In this document: one piece after another, positions 53,603-61,134 of the stretch
How positions within the stretch are numbered: the stretch's first letter is position 1
Layout of the letters: each line of letters starts with the position of its first letter
DNA from: Acidobacteriaceae bacterium KBS 89
Lineage (GTDB): Bacteria; Acidobacteriota; Terriglobia; Terriglobales; Acidobacteriaceae
Assembly (NCBI GenBank): GCA_000381605.1
Contig: KB906758.1
Coordinates: 1 to 64,000, forward strand
DNA length: 64,000 nucleotides
Direction: 5' to 3'
Position numbers and translations under genes: made by a program
The notes under the pieces: model-generated
Told to the model about the DNA's origin: nothing
Database searches by the model: none
The model's input: the letters and a program-made list of their open reading frames with translations, nothing else

Positions 53603-53816
53603 GGCGCTATTTTATGTCAGTGTTTTTGGGATTTTTTTTCTTTGAGGGGTCAGACGCGTCGATGGGTGGTTTTGGCCCGTTTTTTAAGGGTGTTTTTGGA
53701 AAAGTGATGGTTTTGGTGTGGTGTTTTTGTGGTGAATTCGTGGTGGATTGCGTGGTTTTCGTGGTGAGATGACACCACGTTGCGCTGAGGTTAAAAACAT
53801 GCCACTTTTTTGAACT
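53603..53816. repeat. G/T-rich low-complexity intergenic stretch
   Basis: About 214 bases composed mostly of G and T on the plus strand, with many short repeats of GGTG and TGTTTTTG and a 7-base inverted repeat GGTGTCA/TGACACC near 53765. It lies directly upstream of glyA. It should carry the glyA promoter on the minus strand and shows no gene. Confidence 0.5.
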
Positions 53817-55010
53817 TTATTTTTGGGTGGGTGTGGATTGCTGGGCGAGGCATTTGAAGGAGCTGTAGATGAAGGAGCCGAGGTACCAGCCGTCGATGTA
53901 TTTGTAGGGCGTTTCGCCGGTGGTGTAGTGGCCGCAGGGGAGGACCTTGGAGACGTAGTCGATCTTGAGGCGATCGAAGTTTTTGAGGACGTCGAGGGAG
54001 TACTCGAGGGGGAAGGTCAGGTCGTAGGTGGCGTGGACTACGAGAGAACGCTTCGGGTAGGAGGCGAAGCGGTCCATGTAGGACATGGGGCTGACGATGG
54101 AGAAGATCTGGCGGACCTGATCTTGCGTGAGGCCGGCTTGCTCGAAGGCGGCGCGGATGTGGCGGGTGCTCTGGCCGGCCCAGGTGACGTCGCCGAACCA
54201 GGTGGAGGCGTGGTTGAAGGCACAGACCTGGAGGCGCGGGTCGAAGGCGGCAGCGATGAAGGCGTAGCAACTGCCGAGGCTGGTTCCGAGGACGCCGAAC
54301 TGCTCATAGCCTTGTGATTGCAGCCAGTCGATGCAACTGCGGATGTCGACGACGGCCTGACGACAGGCTTCAGTGGTTCGGCCTACGTTGGCGCTGACGG
54401 CGTAGTCAGAGCGCTCGAGCTCGGCGGGACGGCGGATGTCGTGGTAGGGCTTGGAGAGGCGGAGGCAGGAGATGCCGAAGCGGTTGAACAGGGTGCAGAG
54501 GGCGTTGTGGGAGAAGGCGTCGGCGTTCCACTGGGGCATGACGATCATCGCCTGTTTGGGTTTGCCATTTTGGGTTTCGGGATGGGCGGGGTACCAGCGG
54601 GCGTTGACGGCGTCGTTTTCGGGGTAGAGGGTGCGGATGGGTGAGGTGAAGCGGAGGAATTGAGCCTCTTCGAGTTCGCCGGTTTCGGCCTGGCGCTTGA
54701 TCTCGGCGTCCTCCTGGAGAGTCTCGGGGCGGACGTTGGTGGGGAAGAGCTGGGGGTGGCGAGCCTCGAGGCGGAAGTCGGTGGGGGTGGTGTAGCCGTA
54801 GAACTCGTCGGCGCGAGCGACGATGTCGGCGTTGATGGCAATCATCCGATCGAAGTCGCTGAGGTGCGAGTCGGCTTCGAGGGCTATGGGACTGAAGTCT
54901 TTGAGCCAGTCGAAGCCCCACTCGAGGGGGCGGACGATGCGATTGGTGTCGCGTGTGGTGAGCGCGGTTTCCCAGGCGTACATCCACTTCGCGTAGAGCT
55001 TAGAGAGCAT
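53817..55010 (-). CDS. Alpha/beta hydrolase of the ABHD18 (PF09752-like) family
   Basis: 397 residues. The nucleophile elbow is GTSLGS in FGVLGTSLGSCYAFIAAAFD. Earlier, RIVRPLEWGFDWLKDF and YTTPTDFRLEARHPQL match the lipase-like ABHD18 family; later, YDLTFPLEYSLDVLKNFDRL supplies the acid and LPCGHYTTGETPYKYIDGWY the histidine. No signal peptide. It is probably an esterase or lipase-like enzyme with unknown substrate. Its stop codon is 45 bases from the G/T tract. Confidence 0.85.
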   Translation of the reverse strand: MLSKLYAKWMYAWETALTTRDTNRIVRPLEWGFDWLKDFSPIALEADSHLSDFDRMIAINADIVARADEFYGYTTPTDFRLEARHPQLFPTNVRPETLQEDAEIKRQAETGELEEAQFLRFTSPIRTLYPENDAVNARWYPAHPETQNGKPKQAMIVMPQWNADAFSHNALCTLFNRFGISCLRLSKPYHDIRRPAELERSDYAVSANVGRTTEACRQAVVDIRSCIDWLQSQGYEQFGVLGTSLGSCYAFIAAAFDPRLQVCAFNHASTWFGDVTWAGQSTRHIRAAFEQAGLTQDQVRQIFSIVSPMSYMDRFASYPKRSLVVHATYDLTFPLEYSLDVLKNFDRLKIDYVSKVLPCGHYTTGETPYKYIDGWYLGSFIYSSFKCLAQQSTPTQK

Positions 55011-55121
55011 TATCTATAAGTTTAGCAAGGCGGGTCCGGGCGAACCGTCATTTCACTTCCCACGCTTCGAATTTGAGTTCGCCTCTGCCGGGTACGCCGG
55101 CACGACCGTCTGAAATCGCGC

Positions 55122-55604
55122 TCAGTTCACCTGTAATGATTCAACCAGTTCATGCTCCTCTGCCTTAGGCGCAGGCGCCGGTTCTCTTCGTATGTCGATG
55201 CTCCCTGTCAGGTAAGCTCCTTCCTCAACGGAGATGCGCGACACCACAACATCTCCATATAAGGAGCCCTCGCAGCGAATATCGAGATGATCACTTGCGT
55301 TACAGTTACCAAGCACCTCGCCGAGCACGACGATATCCTGGGCCGCGATGTTTGCCGAAACTCGGCCATTGCGTCCCACCGTCACGCGATCGTCCGGCAG
55401 TTCAATAGAGCCCTCGACCTTCCCTTCTATCCGGACCGATCCCGAGCCGGTGATCTCACCCTTGATGAGCAATGTCTTGCCGATCGTACTCTGAGCGCCC
55501 ACCGCAGACAGGGACGAACCTGACGTGGGAGCATTTGAAGGCCGCACCTGGCGAACCGGATCTGGGACTGAAGATGATGCGGCGTCGACACGCTGATCTA
55601 ACAT
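55122..55604 (-). CDS. Bactofilin (polymer-forming cytoskeletal protein)
   Basis: 160 residues. The central domain (about 38-140) is a right-handed beta-helix with repeats of G-x-V/I: IGKTLLIKGEITGSGSVRIE, GKVEGSIELPDDRVTVGRNG, VSANIAAQDIVVLGEVLGNC, DIRCEGSLYGDVVVSRISVE. Disordered, proline-rich ends flank it as in bactofilins. It forms filaments without nucleotide and can scaffold peptidoglycan enzymes or polar structures. AGAGGA precedes the ATG. No M23 peptidase gene adjoins. Confidence 0.92.
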   Translation of the reverse strand: MLDQRVDAASSSVPDPVRQVRPSNAPTSGSSLSAVGAQSTIGKTLLIKGEITGSGSVRIEGKVEGSIELPDDRVTVGRNGRVSANIAAQDIVVLGEVLGNCNASDHLDIRCEGSLYGDVVVSRISVEEGAYLTGSIDIRREPAPAPKAEEHELVESLQVN

Positions 55605-55972
55605 GAAATCCTCTATTCGCCCTTTGTGGCTGTTGGATTAGAACACCTGCCTAAGGCGCCACGTTACGAGATATTGCGGCCGCACGATATAGCATCTTTG
55701 GGTGAGAGTCGAAGGACATCTCCGATGCGCCATACGCATAGCACGGGCGCGGCTTTGATAGAACGGCTTGAAATCAATGACGAGGGGTTTGGGTTCAACC
55801 CCGAAGCACAACGCCCTCAGGCCGACAGTGCCCTTCAAGAGGCTCACCGATCATTCTTGAAGTCCCTCACATTCAGCAGAAGCGCTTCAACCTCGAAGGC
55901 TACGACTCGCTTTACGACAAGTGCGTAGAAGATTGGAAGGAAATCTACGGCGTGGATTACATGGGATGACAA
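55605..55972. other. Intergenic region with gene remnants
   Basis: No intact gene in about 370 bases. A frame from 55626 includes ERLEINDEGFGFNPEAQRPQ but has no homologous end, and the 3' part holds a separate gene tail (55841-55969). The region borders the repeat copy at 55973, consistent with a rearranged or degraded area. Confidence 0.5.
55841..55969 (+). pseudogene. C-terminal tail of an unrecognised gene
   Basis: In frame 2 the plus strand reads SPIILEVPHIQQKRFNLEGY and DSLYDKCVEDWKEIYGVDYM, then G and a TGA at 55967-55969. The composition is that of a real soluble protein end, but no start or domain is present upstream, where the frame breaks down. I do not recognise the family. It lies just before a repeat copy, so it is probably a fragment left by rearrangement. 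Confidence 0.45.
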
Positions 55973-56034
55973 GAGCGTGGCTTGGAAGCTGCCGAGTATC
56001 GCCGGACGTGGAAGACTCTGCTGGCTTTCGCGAT
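55973..56034 (+). repeat. Direct repeat copy 1 (5' end of an EamA gene)
   Basis: 62 bases agreeing with 58263-58324 at 59 positions. The reading frame gives RGLEAAEYRRTWKTLLAFAI, as in the intact EamA transporter. After this the sequence diverges: the copy is a truncated duplicate of the transporter's beginning. Confidence 0.9.
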
Positions 56035-56083
56035 CACTGCATGGGCCGATTTTCGGATTTGGCGTTTTCTTCTGGGCCCTGAG

Positions 56084-56677
56084 TCAGACTCTTTCTCTCT
56101 GCTTCATTGCAGCCACCAGATTTTGGCAACCCGAACCCCATTTGGTGATTGTCGTGATGGCCTGTGTGAATGGAATATCCAGACGATGCACGCGATCCGG
56201 AGTAAGGACGTAGACCGCTCCAGCCATCGGCGTAGGCACCGAAGGGACAAAGACGGTGAAACGTCCATCGTCAAGCTCTTCAATGATGAATCCGGGAACA
56301 AGCGCATCCTCAATCTCGATCAGCGCCGTATCCCAGGCTTTGTCCTGCGTCTCTCCCGCCAGTCGTTGCGTAAAACTTCGCAAGAGCGAGTAACCGGGAA
56401 TCTTCTGAAATAACGACCTGTCCAGGCGATTCTTGATCACCCGTCCCATTCGTGTGCGAACCGCAAGCCCAACAAAAAAGCAAACGATCAACACGAGGAT
56501 GAGCGCAATGAGATTTTCAGCGGGGACCGATTTCGGAAGCACCTTTGCCACAGGCGCCATCAGGCCTATGATTGACTTCATTGCTTTGAGGAGAAGCAGA
56601 CAGGCGAGGTAGACCGGTGCGAGGACAAGAAGGCCGGCGATTATCCGACCCATGAAAAATGTAAGGAGTTTTTTCAC
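56084..56677 (-). CDS. DUF502-family membrane protein
   Basis: 197 residues from a GTG start with GGAG 8 bases upstream. Two membrane segments lie at about 8-32 (RIIAGLLVLAPVYLACLLLL) and 55-75 (LIALILVLIVCFFVGLAVRT), followed by a soluble domain with IPGYSLLRSFTQRLAGETQD, LVPGFIIEELDDGRFTVFVP and SVPTPMAGAVYVLTPDRVHR. These are the marks of the DUF502 family, of unknown function, known in bacteria and plants. It is divergent from the lipoprotein gene and lies inside the segment bounded by direct repeats. Confidence 0.88.
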   Translation of the reverse strand: MKKLLTFFMGRIIAGLLVLAPVYLACLLLLKAMKSIIGLMAPVAKVLPKSVPAENLIALILVLIVCFFVGLAVRTRMGRVIKNRLDRSLFQKIPGYSLLRSFTQRLAGETQDKAWDTALIEIEDALVPGFIIEELDDGRFTVFVPSVPTPMAGAVYVLTPDRVHRLDIPFTQAITTITKWGSGCQNLVAAMKQRERV

Positions 56678-56942
56678 GCGACTACTCCAGTGTGGGATTG
56701 GAGAGACGGTTCCCGCTCATTGCCGGAGAGAGTGGAACAAAGATAAATGCAGTTTCTCGCGTGCGTCCTGAAGGCCGTGATACCCGGGGGGATTGTACCA
56801 CGGGCTTACCTTGAACGCGAATGGGATAGGATCAATCCGTTCGGATTTGTTGCTTTGGTGATCTTCCTGTTCCTGCCAGTAGTTTCAATGCCCGGGGCTT
56901 CAGCGATTGTGGCTATTTCAGTGACAGCGGAAGTTGTCAGAC

Positions 56943-58205
56943 ATGGGGTGTGCCATGTTACGACAGGGGCAACATGCGAAGACATCAATACGAGTTGCTC
57001 AATTGCTTAGCTGCGCGGCTTGTGGCCTGGCACTGCTGGCCCAGGGGTGTCTGTCTGGAGACACCAGAAAAGCCTCTTCGATAAAGTCGACTAAGAATGT
57101 GCAGTCGACCGCGCCGGAACTGAGTTCGCGGAATCAATCGATGCTGGCCCTTTATTCGGCGGAGATAGAGGTCGCGGCTGATCGAATTATTTCGGAATCG
57201 CCCTCGCCCGCCACTCAGAGACAGGCACTGGTATGGAAGGCCGAGGCGATTCCGGTTATGCAGACATCCATGTTGAACACGGATCCTGTCGCAGCGGTTC
57301 TCGACACATGGGCGTTCATTTTCCAAATGACAGCGTATATGGAACGGCCAGCCGTGAAACAGAAATTCGGCGAGTCCTATCCCGTTGTCGCCGAGACGCT
57401 GAGAAACATGGACGCCGAGATGGAGCAGCTTGTGCGGGTGGGTGCGCCTACAGCCAATGTGGCCGACTTGCGTCAGAGAGTCAGCGCCTGGGCGGAGGCC
57501 CATCCCATACAGGCCAGTCTGACAGGCCGTCAGTCGGCCGATCCAGATGTAATCCGGAAGGTTGAACAATCTGATTTGGGAATGACAACCTCAATCAAGA
57601 CGCTGGCGGAAGGTTTGGGCGACTTTACGGCTCGCCTGGACTCCTATAACGTTTACCTCCCCAGACAGGCGCGCTGGCAAGCCGAACTCTTGCTGACGGA
57701 TTTCACGCATGACCCGCAAATTAGCGCCGGTATGTCCAACCTGGCGTTGCTTTCAGATAGCGCAGCGAAGATATCAGGCAACATAGAACAGATGCCCGGA
57801 CTTGTGGATCAAACACGCAAGGCGTTTAAGGCGGATGTTGATAGCGAGCGGTTGTCCGCACAGGCCTTTTTCCAGGAAGAGATCTTGAGAATCCTGTATG
57901 CCTTGCAGCAGGAGAGAATTGCCACCATGGACGCCGTGCATGGCGAACGACTAGCCACAACCGCAGAGATTCGTGAGGAACGACGAGCTGCAATGGAGGT
58001 GCTTCGTGGCCAGGAAATAGCGATGATGAAGGAATTCGACGAGGTCAGCAAGAGGGCCATTCAGGACCTTGACACAAGGGAACGCGTTCTCATCAATTAC
58101 TTTTTCCTGCGCGCTCTCGGACTGATGTTGCTAACGCTGGTCCTGTGTTCTCTTCTAGCATGGGTTTTTCTGCGGCGATTTGTCCTCGCGCCTGGCTCTC
58201 GGTGA
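56943..58205 (+). CDS. Lipoprotein with long coiled coil and C-terminal membrane anchor
   Basis: 420 residues from ATG 56943; TTG 56934 and ATG 56955 are alternatives. The N-terminal segment LLSCAACGLALLAQGC is a lipobox (cleavage before the Cys). The mature part is mostly helical, with a long coiled coil near 310-380 (LQQERIATMDAVHGERLATT, then AEIREERRAAMEVLRGQEIA). It ends with a membrane segment (ALGLMLLTLVLCSLLAWVFL) and a basic tail. It is thus tethered at both ends, an unusual layout. No family recognised. Divergent from the DUF502 gene, with which it may function. Confidence 0.7.
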   Translation: MGCAMLRQGQHAKTSIRVAQLLSCAACGLALLAQGCLSGDTRKASSIKSTKNVQSTAPELSSRNQSMLALYSAEIEVAADRIISESPSPATQRQALVWKAEAIPVMQTSMLNTDPVAAVLDTWAFIFQMTAYMERPAVKQKFGESYPVVAETLRNMDAEMEQLVRVGAPTANVADLRQRVSAWAEAHPIQASLTGRQSADPDVIRKVEQSDLGMTTSIKTLAEGLGDFTARLDSYNVYLPRQARWQAELLLTDFTHDPQISAGMSNLALLSDSAAKISGNIEQMPGLVDQTRKAFKADVDSERLSAQAFFQEEILRILYALQQERIATMDAVHGERLATTAEIREERRAAMEVLRGQEIAMMKEFDEVSKRAIQDLDTRERVLINYFFLRALGLMLLTLVLCSLLAWVFLRRFVLAPGSR

Positions 58206-58232
58206 GCAACTTGTTGGTCTCTGGCTTACCGG

Positions 58233-59192
58233 ATGCGTCCTGAGGGCTACCTGGTTGATGAGGAGCGTGGTTTGGAAGTTGCCGAGTATCGCCGGACGTG
58301 GAAGACTCTGCTCGCTTTCGCGATTATCTATTTTGTATGGGGATCGACGTTTCTTGCGATTCGGGTGGGCGTGCATGAAGTCCCGCCGCTTCTCTTCGCG
58401 GCGCTGCGGTTTTCGGTTGCGGGAGTTGTTCTTTTCGGCTGGATGATTGCGCGAGGAGAGCCTTCGCCGAACAGGCAACAGTGGATGTCGGTACTGCTGC
58501 TTGGCTTTGTGATCTTTGTCGTCGACTATGGGCTGCTGTTCTGGGCGGAGCAGCGTGTACCTTCGGGGATTGCTGCCGTGATTTTGGCGACGATTCCGGC
58601 GTTCATGGCGCTTTCGGAGATTGTGTTTCTTCGAACGCAGAGGTTGACTGTTCGTCTGGCTGTGGCGCTGCTGATTGGGCTTTGCGGGGTGGCTGTGCTG
58701 ATGATCCCGTCGTTGAAACTTGGCGGTGCACCGATCGACAGGGTAGGCGCGACGGCGATCATCATTGGAGCGATGAGCTGGGCGGTGGGATCGATCCTTA
58801 CGCGCAAACTGTCACTTCCTCCGTCGAAGGTGATGAGTTCGGGAGCGCAGATGCTTGCCGGGGGACTGATGCTGGCGCTAGCCTCGGGTGCGCTGGGGGA
58901 GTTTCGGAGGTTTCATCCCGGAGCGGTCTCGCGCGGTGCCTGGTTTTCGCTGCTGTACCTGATTGTGGCGGGATCCATTGTCGGGTTCACTGCTTATGTG
59001 TGGCTGATTCATCATGAGTCGCCGACGAAGGTGGGGACTTATGCTTATGTGAATCCGGTGGTGGCGGTGATCGTTGGATATTTTCTGGGTGGAGAGGCAC
59101 TAGGGCTGCGAACGATTCTGGGGACTTTGTTTGTTTTGATCAGCGTGGTGGTGATCACGACTACGCGGGCGAAGAAGACGGTAGGGGCATGA
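58233..59192 (+). CDS. EamA/DMT-family transporter
   Basis: 319 residues with 10 membrane segments in two EamA repeats. First repeat: LLAFAIIYFVWGSTFLAIRV, PPLLFAALRFSVAGVVLFGW, GIAAVILATIPAFMALSEIV. Second: IGAMSWAVGSILTRKLSLPP, SLLYLIVAGSIVGFTAYVWL, GTYAYVNPVVAVIVGYFLGG with the typical E in the last segment. Probably an inner-membrane exporter of a metabolite. Its first 31 codons (58233-58325) include the repeat also found at 55973, so the start codon here could be a rebuilt one. Confidence 0.9.
   Translation: MRPEGYLVDEERGLEVAEYRRTWKTLLAFAIIYFVWGSTFLAIRVGVHEVPPLLFAALRFSVAGVVLFGWMIARGEPSPNRQQWMSVLLLGFVIFVVDYGLLFWAEQRVPSGIAAVILATIPAFMALSEIVFLRTQRLTVRLAVALLIGLCGVAVLMIPSLKLGGAPIDRVGATAIIIGAMSWAVGSILTRKLSLPPSKVMSSGAQMLAGGLMLALASGALGEFRRFHPGAVSRGAWFSLLYLIVAGSIVGFTAYVWLIHHESPTKVGTYAYVNPVVAVIVGYFLGGEALGLRTILGTLFVLISVVVITTTRAKKTVGA
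58263..58324 (+). repeat. Direct repeat copy 2 (inside EamA gene start)
   Basis: This is the copy that belongs to the intact transporter. It lies 2290 bases from copy 1; the three differences are transitions or a single transversion at 58271, 58279 and 58313. Confidence 0.9.
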
Positions 59193-59258
59193 CCTGGTTC
59201 TCTATTGTCCGAGATTGGGCTTGTGATTTGCAGCGATTGTTGACGACGAGAGGAACGT

Positions 59259-59753
59259 TCAGCGAGTGCCGATAGTATCGATTTCTTTCTGGATTGCGAA
59301 TGATTCGAGGGTTGAAAGTGGAAGAGAGAGAAACAGACTAATTCTGCGATCGAGAATGGAGAATGCATCGCAGAACGCACAGTCGATCGCCTCTGGCGAG
59401 CCTTTGACTGCTGCGGGATCGGGGATGTCCCAATGAGCGGTCATGGGGTGTCCGGGCCAGATGGGGCAGACTTCGTTGGCGGCGTTGTCGCAGACGGTGA
59501 AGATGAAGTTGATGGGCGGAGCACCGGCGGCTGCGAACTCATCCCATGATTTGCTTCGCAGTCCGTCGATGGAGAGGCCGGCGAGCTGAAGCTGGTTGAG
59601 CGCCTCCGGCCGCACTGCCCCGGAGGGATGGCTGCCCGCGCTGTAGGCGGTGAACCTGCCTCCGCCTTTGTGGTTCAGGATCGCTTCCGCCATGATGGAG
59701 CGCGCCGAGTTTCCGGTGCAGAGAAAAAGAACGTTGTAGCGAGGGGTGGACAT
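59259..59753 (-). CDS. arsC: Arsenate reductase, low-molecular-weight-phosphatase type
   Basis: 164 residues from ATG 59753. The P-loop is LCTGNSARS with C12 and R18 (C-x5-R). The further redox cysteines C88 and C96 lie in FTVCDNAANEVCPIWPGHP, as expected for thioredoxin-coupled ArsC. YSAGSHPSG and WDIPDP also match. It reduces arsenate to arsenite using thioredoxin. It follows arsM by 11 bases on the same strand; both probably leave from the arsR-side promoter. Confidence 0.92.
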   Translation of the reverse strand: MSTPRYNVLFLCTGNSARSIMAEAILNHKGGGRFTAYSAGSHPSGAVRPEALNQLQLAGLSIDGLRSKSWDEFAAAGAPPINFIFTVCDNAANEVCPIWPGHPMTAHWDIPDPAAVKGSPEAIDCAFCDAFSILDRRISLFLSLPLSTLESFAIQKEIDTIGTR

Positions 59754-59764
59754 GGTTGGCAGGC

Positions 59765-60616
59765 TCACGCAGTAACGGCGGCTGGATCGCAGCACCCCGG
59801 CTCACAACATGGAGTGGTGGGCTTGGTGGCGCGGATGAAGGCGCTGATGAATTTGTCTTCGACCTGAGGGGCGATCTCGTCGACCGCGATGCCAGCCTCA
59901 GTGAGGAACTGTCGCGCGTCTTCGATGTCGTAGGTACGGGTTGGTTCGAGATCGATGTTCAAGAAGCCGGCGTCTGCCAGCTTGGCGCGGTAGTCCGATT
60001 CTTCGAGTGCTCCGGCGATGCAGCCTACCCAGAGCAGCATGCTTTGGCGAACGGAGTTGGGGACGTGGCCGCGGACGACGACGTCGGAGACTGCGAAGCG
60101 GCCGCTTGGGCGGAGTACGCGGAACGCTTCCCGGAGGACCTTTGACTTGTCCGCGGAGAGATTGATGACGCAGTTTGAGATCACGACGTCGACGGAGCTA
60201 TCGGGCAAAGGAATGTTTTCAATTTCGCCTTTGAGGAACTCGACGTTGGTGGCTCCCGCCTTTCGCTGGTTTTCGCGGGCGAGGGCGAGCATGTCGTCGG
60301 TCATGTCCAAGCCGTAGGCTTTGCCGGTTGGGCCGACGCGCTTTGCGGAGAGGAGAACGTCAATTCCGCCGCCGGAGCCGAGGTCGAGTACGGTCTCGCC
60401 GGGTTTGAGTTCGATGAGGGCAGTTGGGTTGCCGCATCCCAGGGAAGCGAGGACGGCTTTTTCGGGGAGTTCGCCCTTTTCCGAGTCAGCGTAGAGGTTT
60501 TTGGTGATGGGGTCGCAGCAGCGCATGGCGGGATCGCAGCATGCGGCGGCCGCGGTTTCTGTGACGGAGCGAGCGATTGAGCCGTACTTGTTGCGGATGT
60601 TTTCCTGCATTTCCAT
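59765..60616 (-). CDS. arsM: Arsenite S-adenosylmethionine methyltransferase
   Basis: 283 residues from ATG 60616, with GGAGG upstream; a longer open frame through to 61753 is not coding. SAM motif I is [10 protein letters not shown] (77-86). Cysteines C61, C149 (SNCVINL) and C199 (GCIAGA) match conserved arsenic-binding cysteines of the ArsM family; C26/C27 and C33/C34 form an extra N-terminal cysteine set and [10 protein letters not shown] lies at the C-terminus. It methylates As(III) to di- and trimethyl arsenicals. Confidence 0.94.
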   Translation of the reverse strand: MEMQENIRNKYGSIARSVTETAAAACCDPAMRCCDPITKNLYADSEKGELPEKAVLASLGCGNPTALIELKPGETVLDLGSGGGIDVLLSAKRVGPTGKAYGLDMTDDMLALARENQRKAGATNVEFLKGEIENIPLPDSSVDVVISNCVINLSADKSKVLREAFRVLRPSGRFAVSDVVVRGHVPNSVRQSMLLWVGCIAGALEESDYRAKLADAGFLNIDLEPTRTYDIEDARQFLTEAGIAVDEIAPQVEDKFISAFIRATKPTTPCCEPGCCDPAAVTA

Positions 60617-60636
60617 GGTCGGGCGCCTCCAGTTTC

Positions 60637-60690
60637 GTATACGCCAAGACGAATGTATTGAAGTTTGAACATATCTGTCAAGGCGTATAT
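60637..60690. promoter_or_regulatory. ArsR-type operator region between arsM and arsR
   Basis: GTATACGCC (60637-60645) and GGCGTATAT (60682-60690) are the outer ends of two inverted half-sites. Reading the left side on the minus strand gives TTCGTCTTGGCGTATAC, and the right side on the plus strand gives TATCTGTCAAGGCGTATAT. The half-sites fit a winged-helix ArsR dimer, and the region should hold both divergent promoters. Confidence 0.7.
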
Positions 60691-60699
60691 TATTTTGCA

Positions 60700-61107
60700 A
60701 TGGCTCGAAGCGGACAATCTGTCGATCTTGCTCGCCTGTTTGCGGCTCTTGCCGATCCAACGAGGCTGCGGTTGCTGAACCTGATGAATGGGCGCGAGGT
60801 TTGCGTCTGCTACTTTGTTGAGATTTTGAAGCAGAGCCAGCCGAAGATATCGAGGCACCTGGCTTATTTGCGAAATGCGGGCGTGGTGTCGGCGCGGCGT
60901 GAAGGCAAGTGGATGCATTACAGCATCGAGCGGCCGGAGGATGGGGGGGCGGCGGCTGTTCTGGATGCGGCTTTGAGGTCATTTGAAGCGGACCGTGAGA
61001 TGCAGTTGGATCTCGCGAGGCTGGATAAGGCGTGTTGCGTTCCGCAGCGCTCGGTGACGCTACAGGGTGCGCCGTCCCCGATTCGATTGGAAGCGGAGAC
61101 GGCTTGA
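60700..61107 (+). CDS. arsR: ArsR/SmtB-family arsenic-responsive repressor
   Basis: 135 residues from ATG 60700; the frame extends further up but lies in the intergenic region. The winged-helix core is FAALADPTRLRLLNLMNG, EILKQSQPKISRHLAYLRNA and VVSARREGKWMHYSI. The metal-binding motif of ArsR is EVCVCYFV (C35 and C37), a variant of ELCVCDL. Arsenite binding would release it from the operator between arsR and arsM, so it controls its own gene and arsM-arsC. A further Cys pair (KACCVPQ) is near the C-terminus. Confidence 0.93.
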   Translation: MARSGQSVDLARLFAALADPTRLRLLNLMNGREVCVCYFVEILKQSQPKISRHLAYLRNAGVVSARREGKWMHYSIERPEDGGAAAVLDAALRSFEADREMQLDLARLDKACCVPQRSVTLQGAPSPIRLEAETA

Positions 61108-61134
61108 GTTCGTTTGGCTGTGCTGCAGGTTCTG

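Noticed and set aside
53603-53816. Glycine riboswitch upstream of glyA
   Set aside because: No paired aptamer pattern or conserved bulges were seen; the tract is low-complexity G/T.
55638-55847. 69-residue minus-strand frame
   Set aside because: Arg-rich with no motif and no ribosome site; in a remnant-bearing region.
56747-57010. 87-residue frame before the lipoprotein gene
   Set aside because: No ribosome site, overlaps the lipoprotein start in another frame and lies in the promoter region of two divergent genes.
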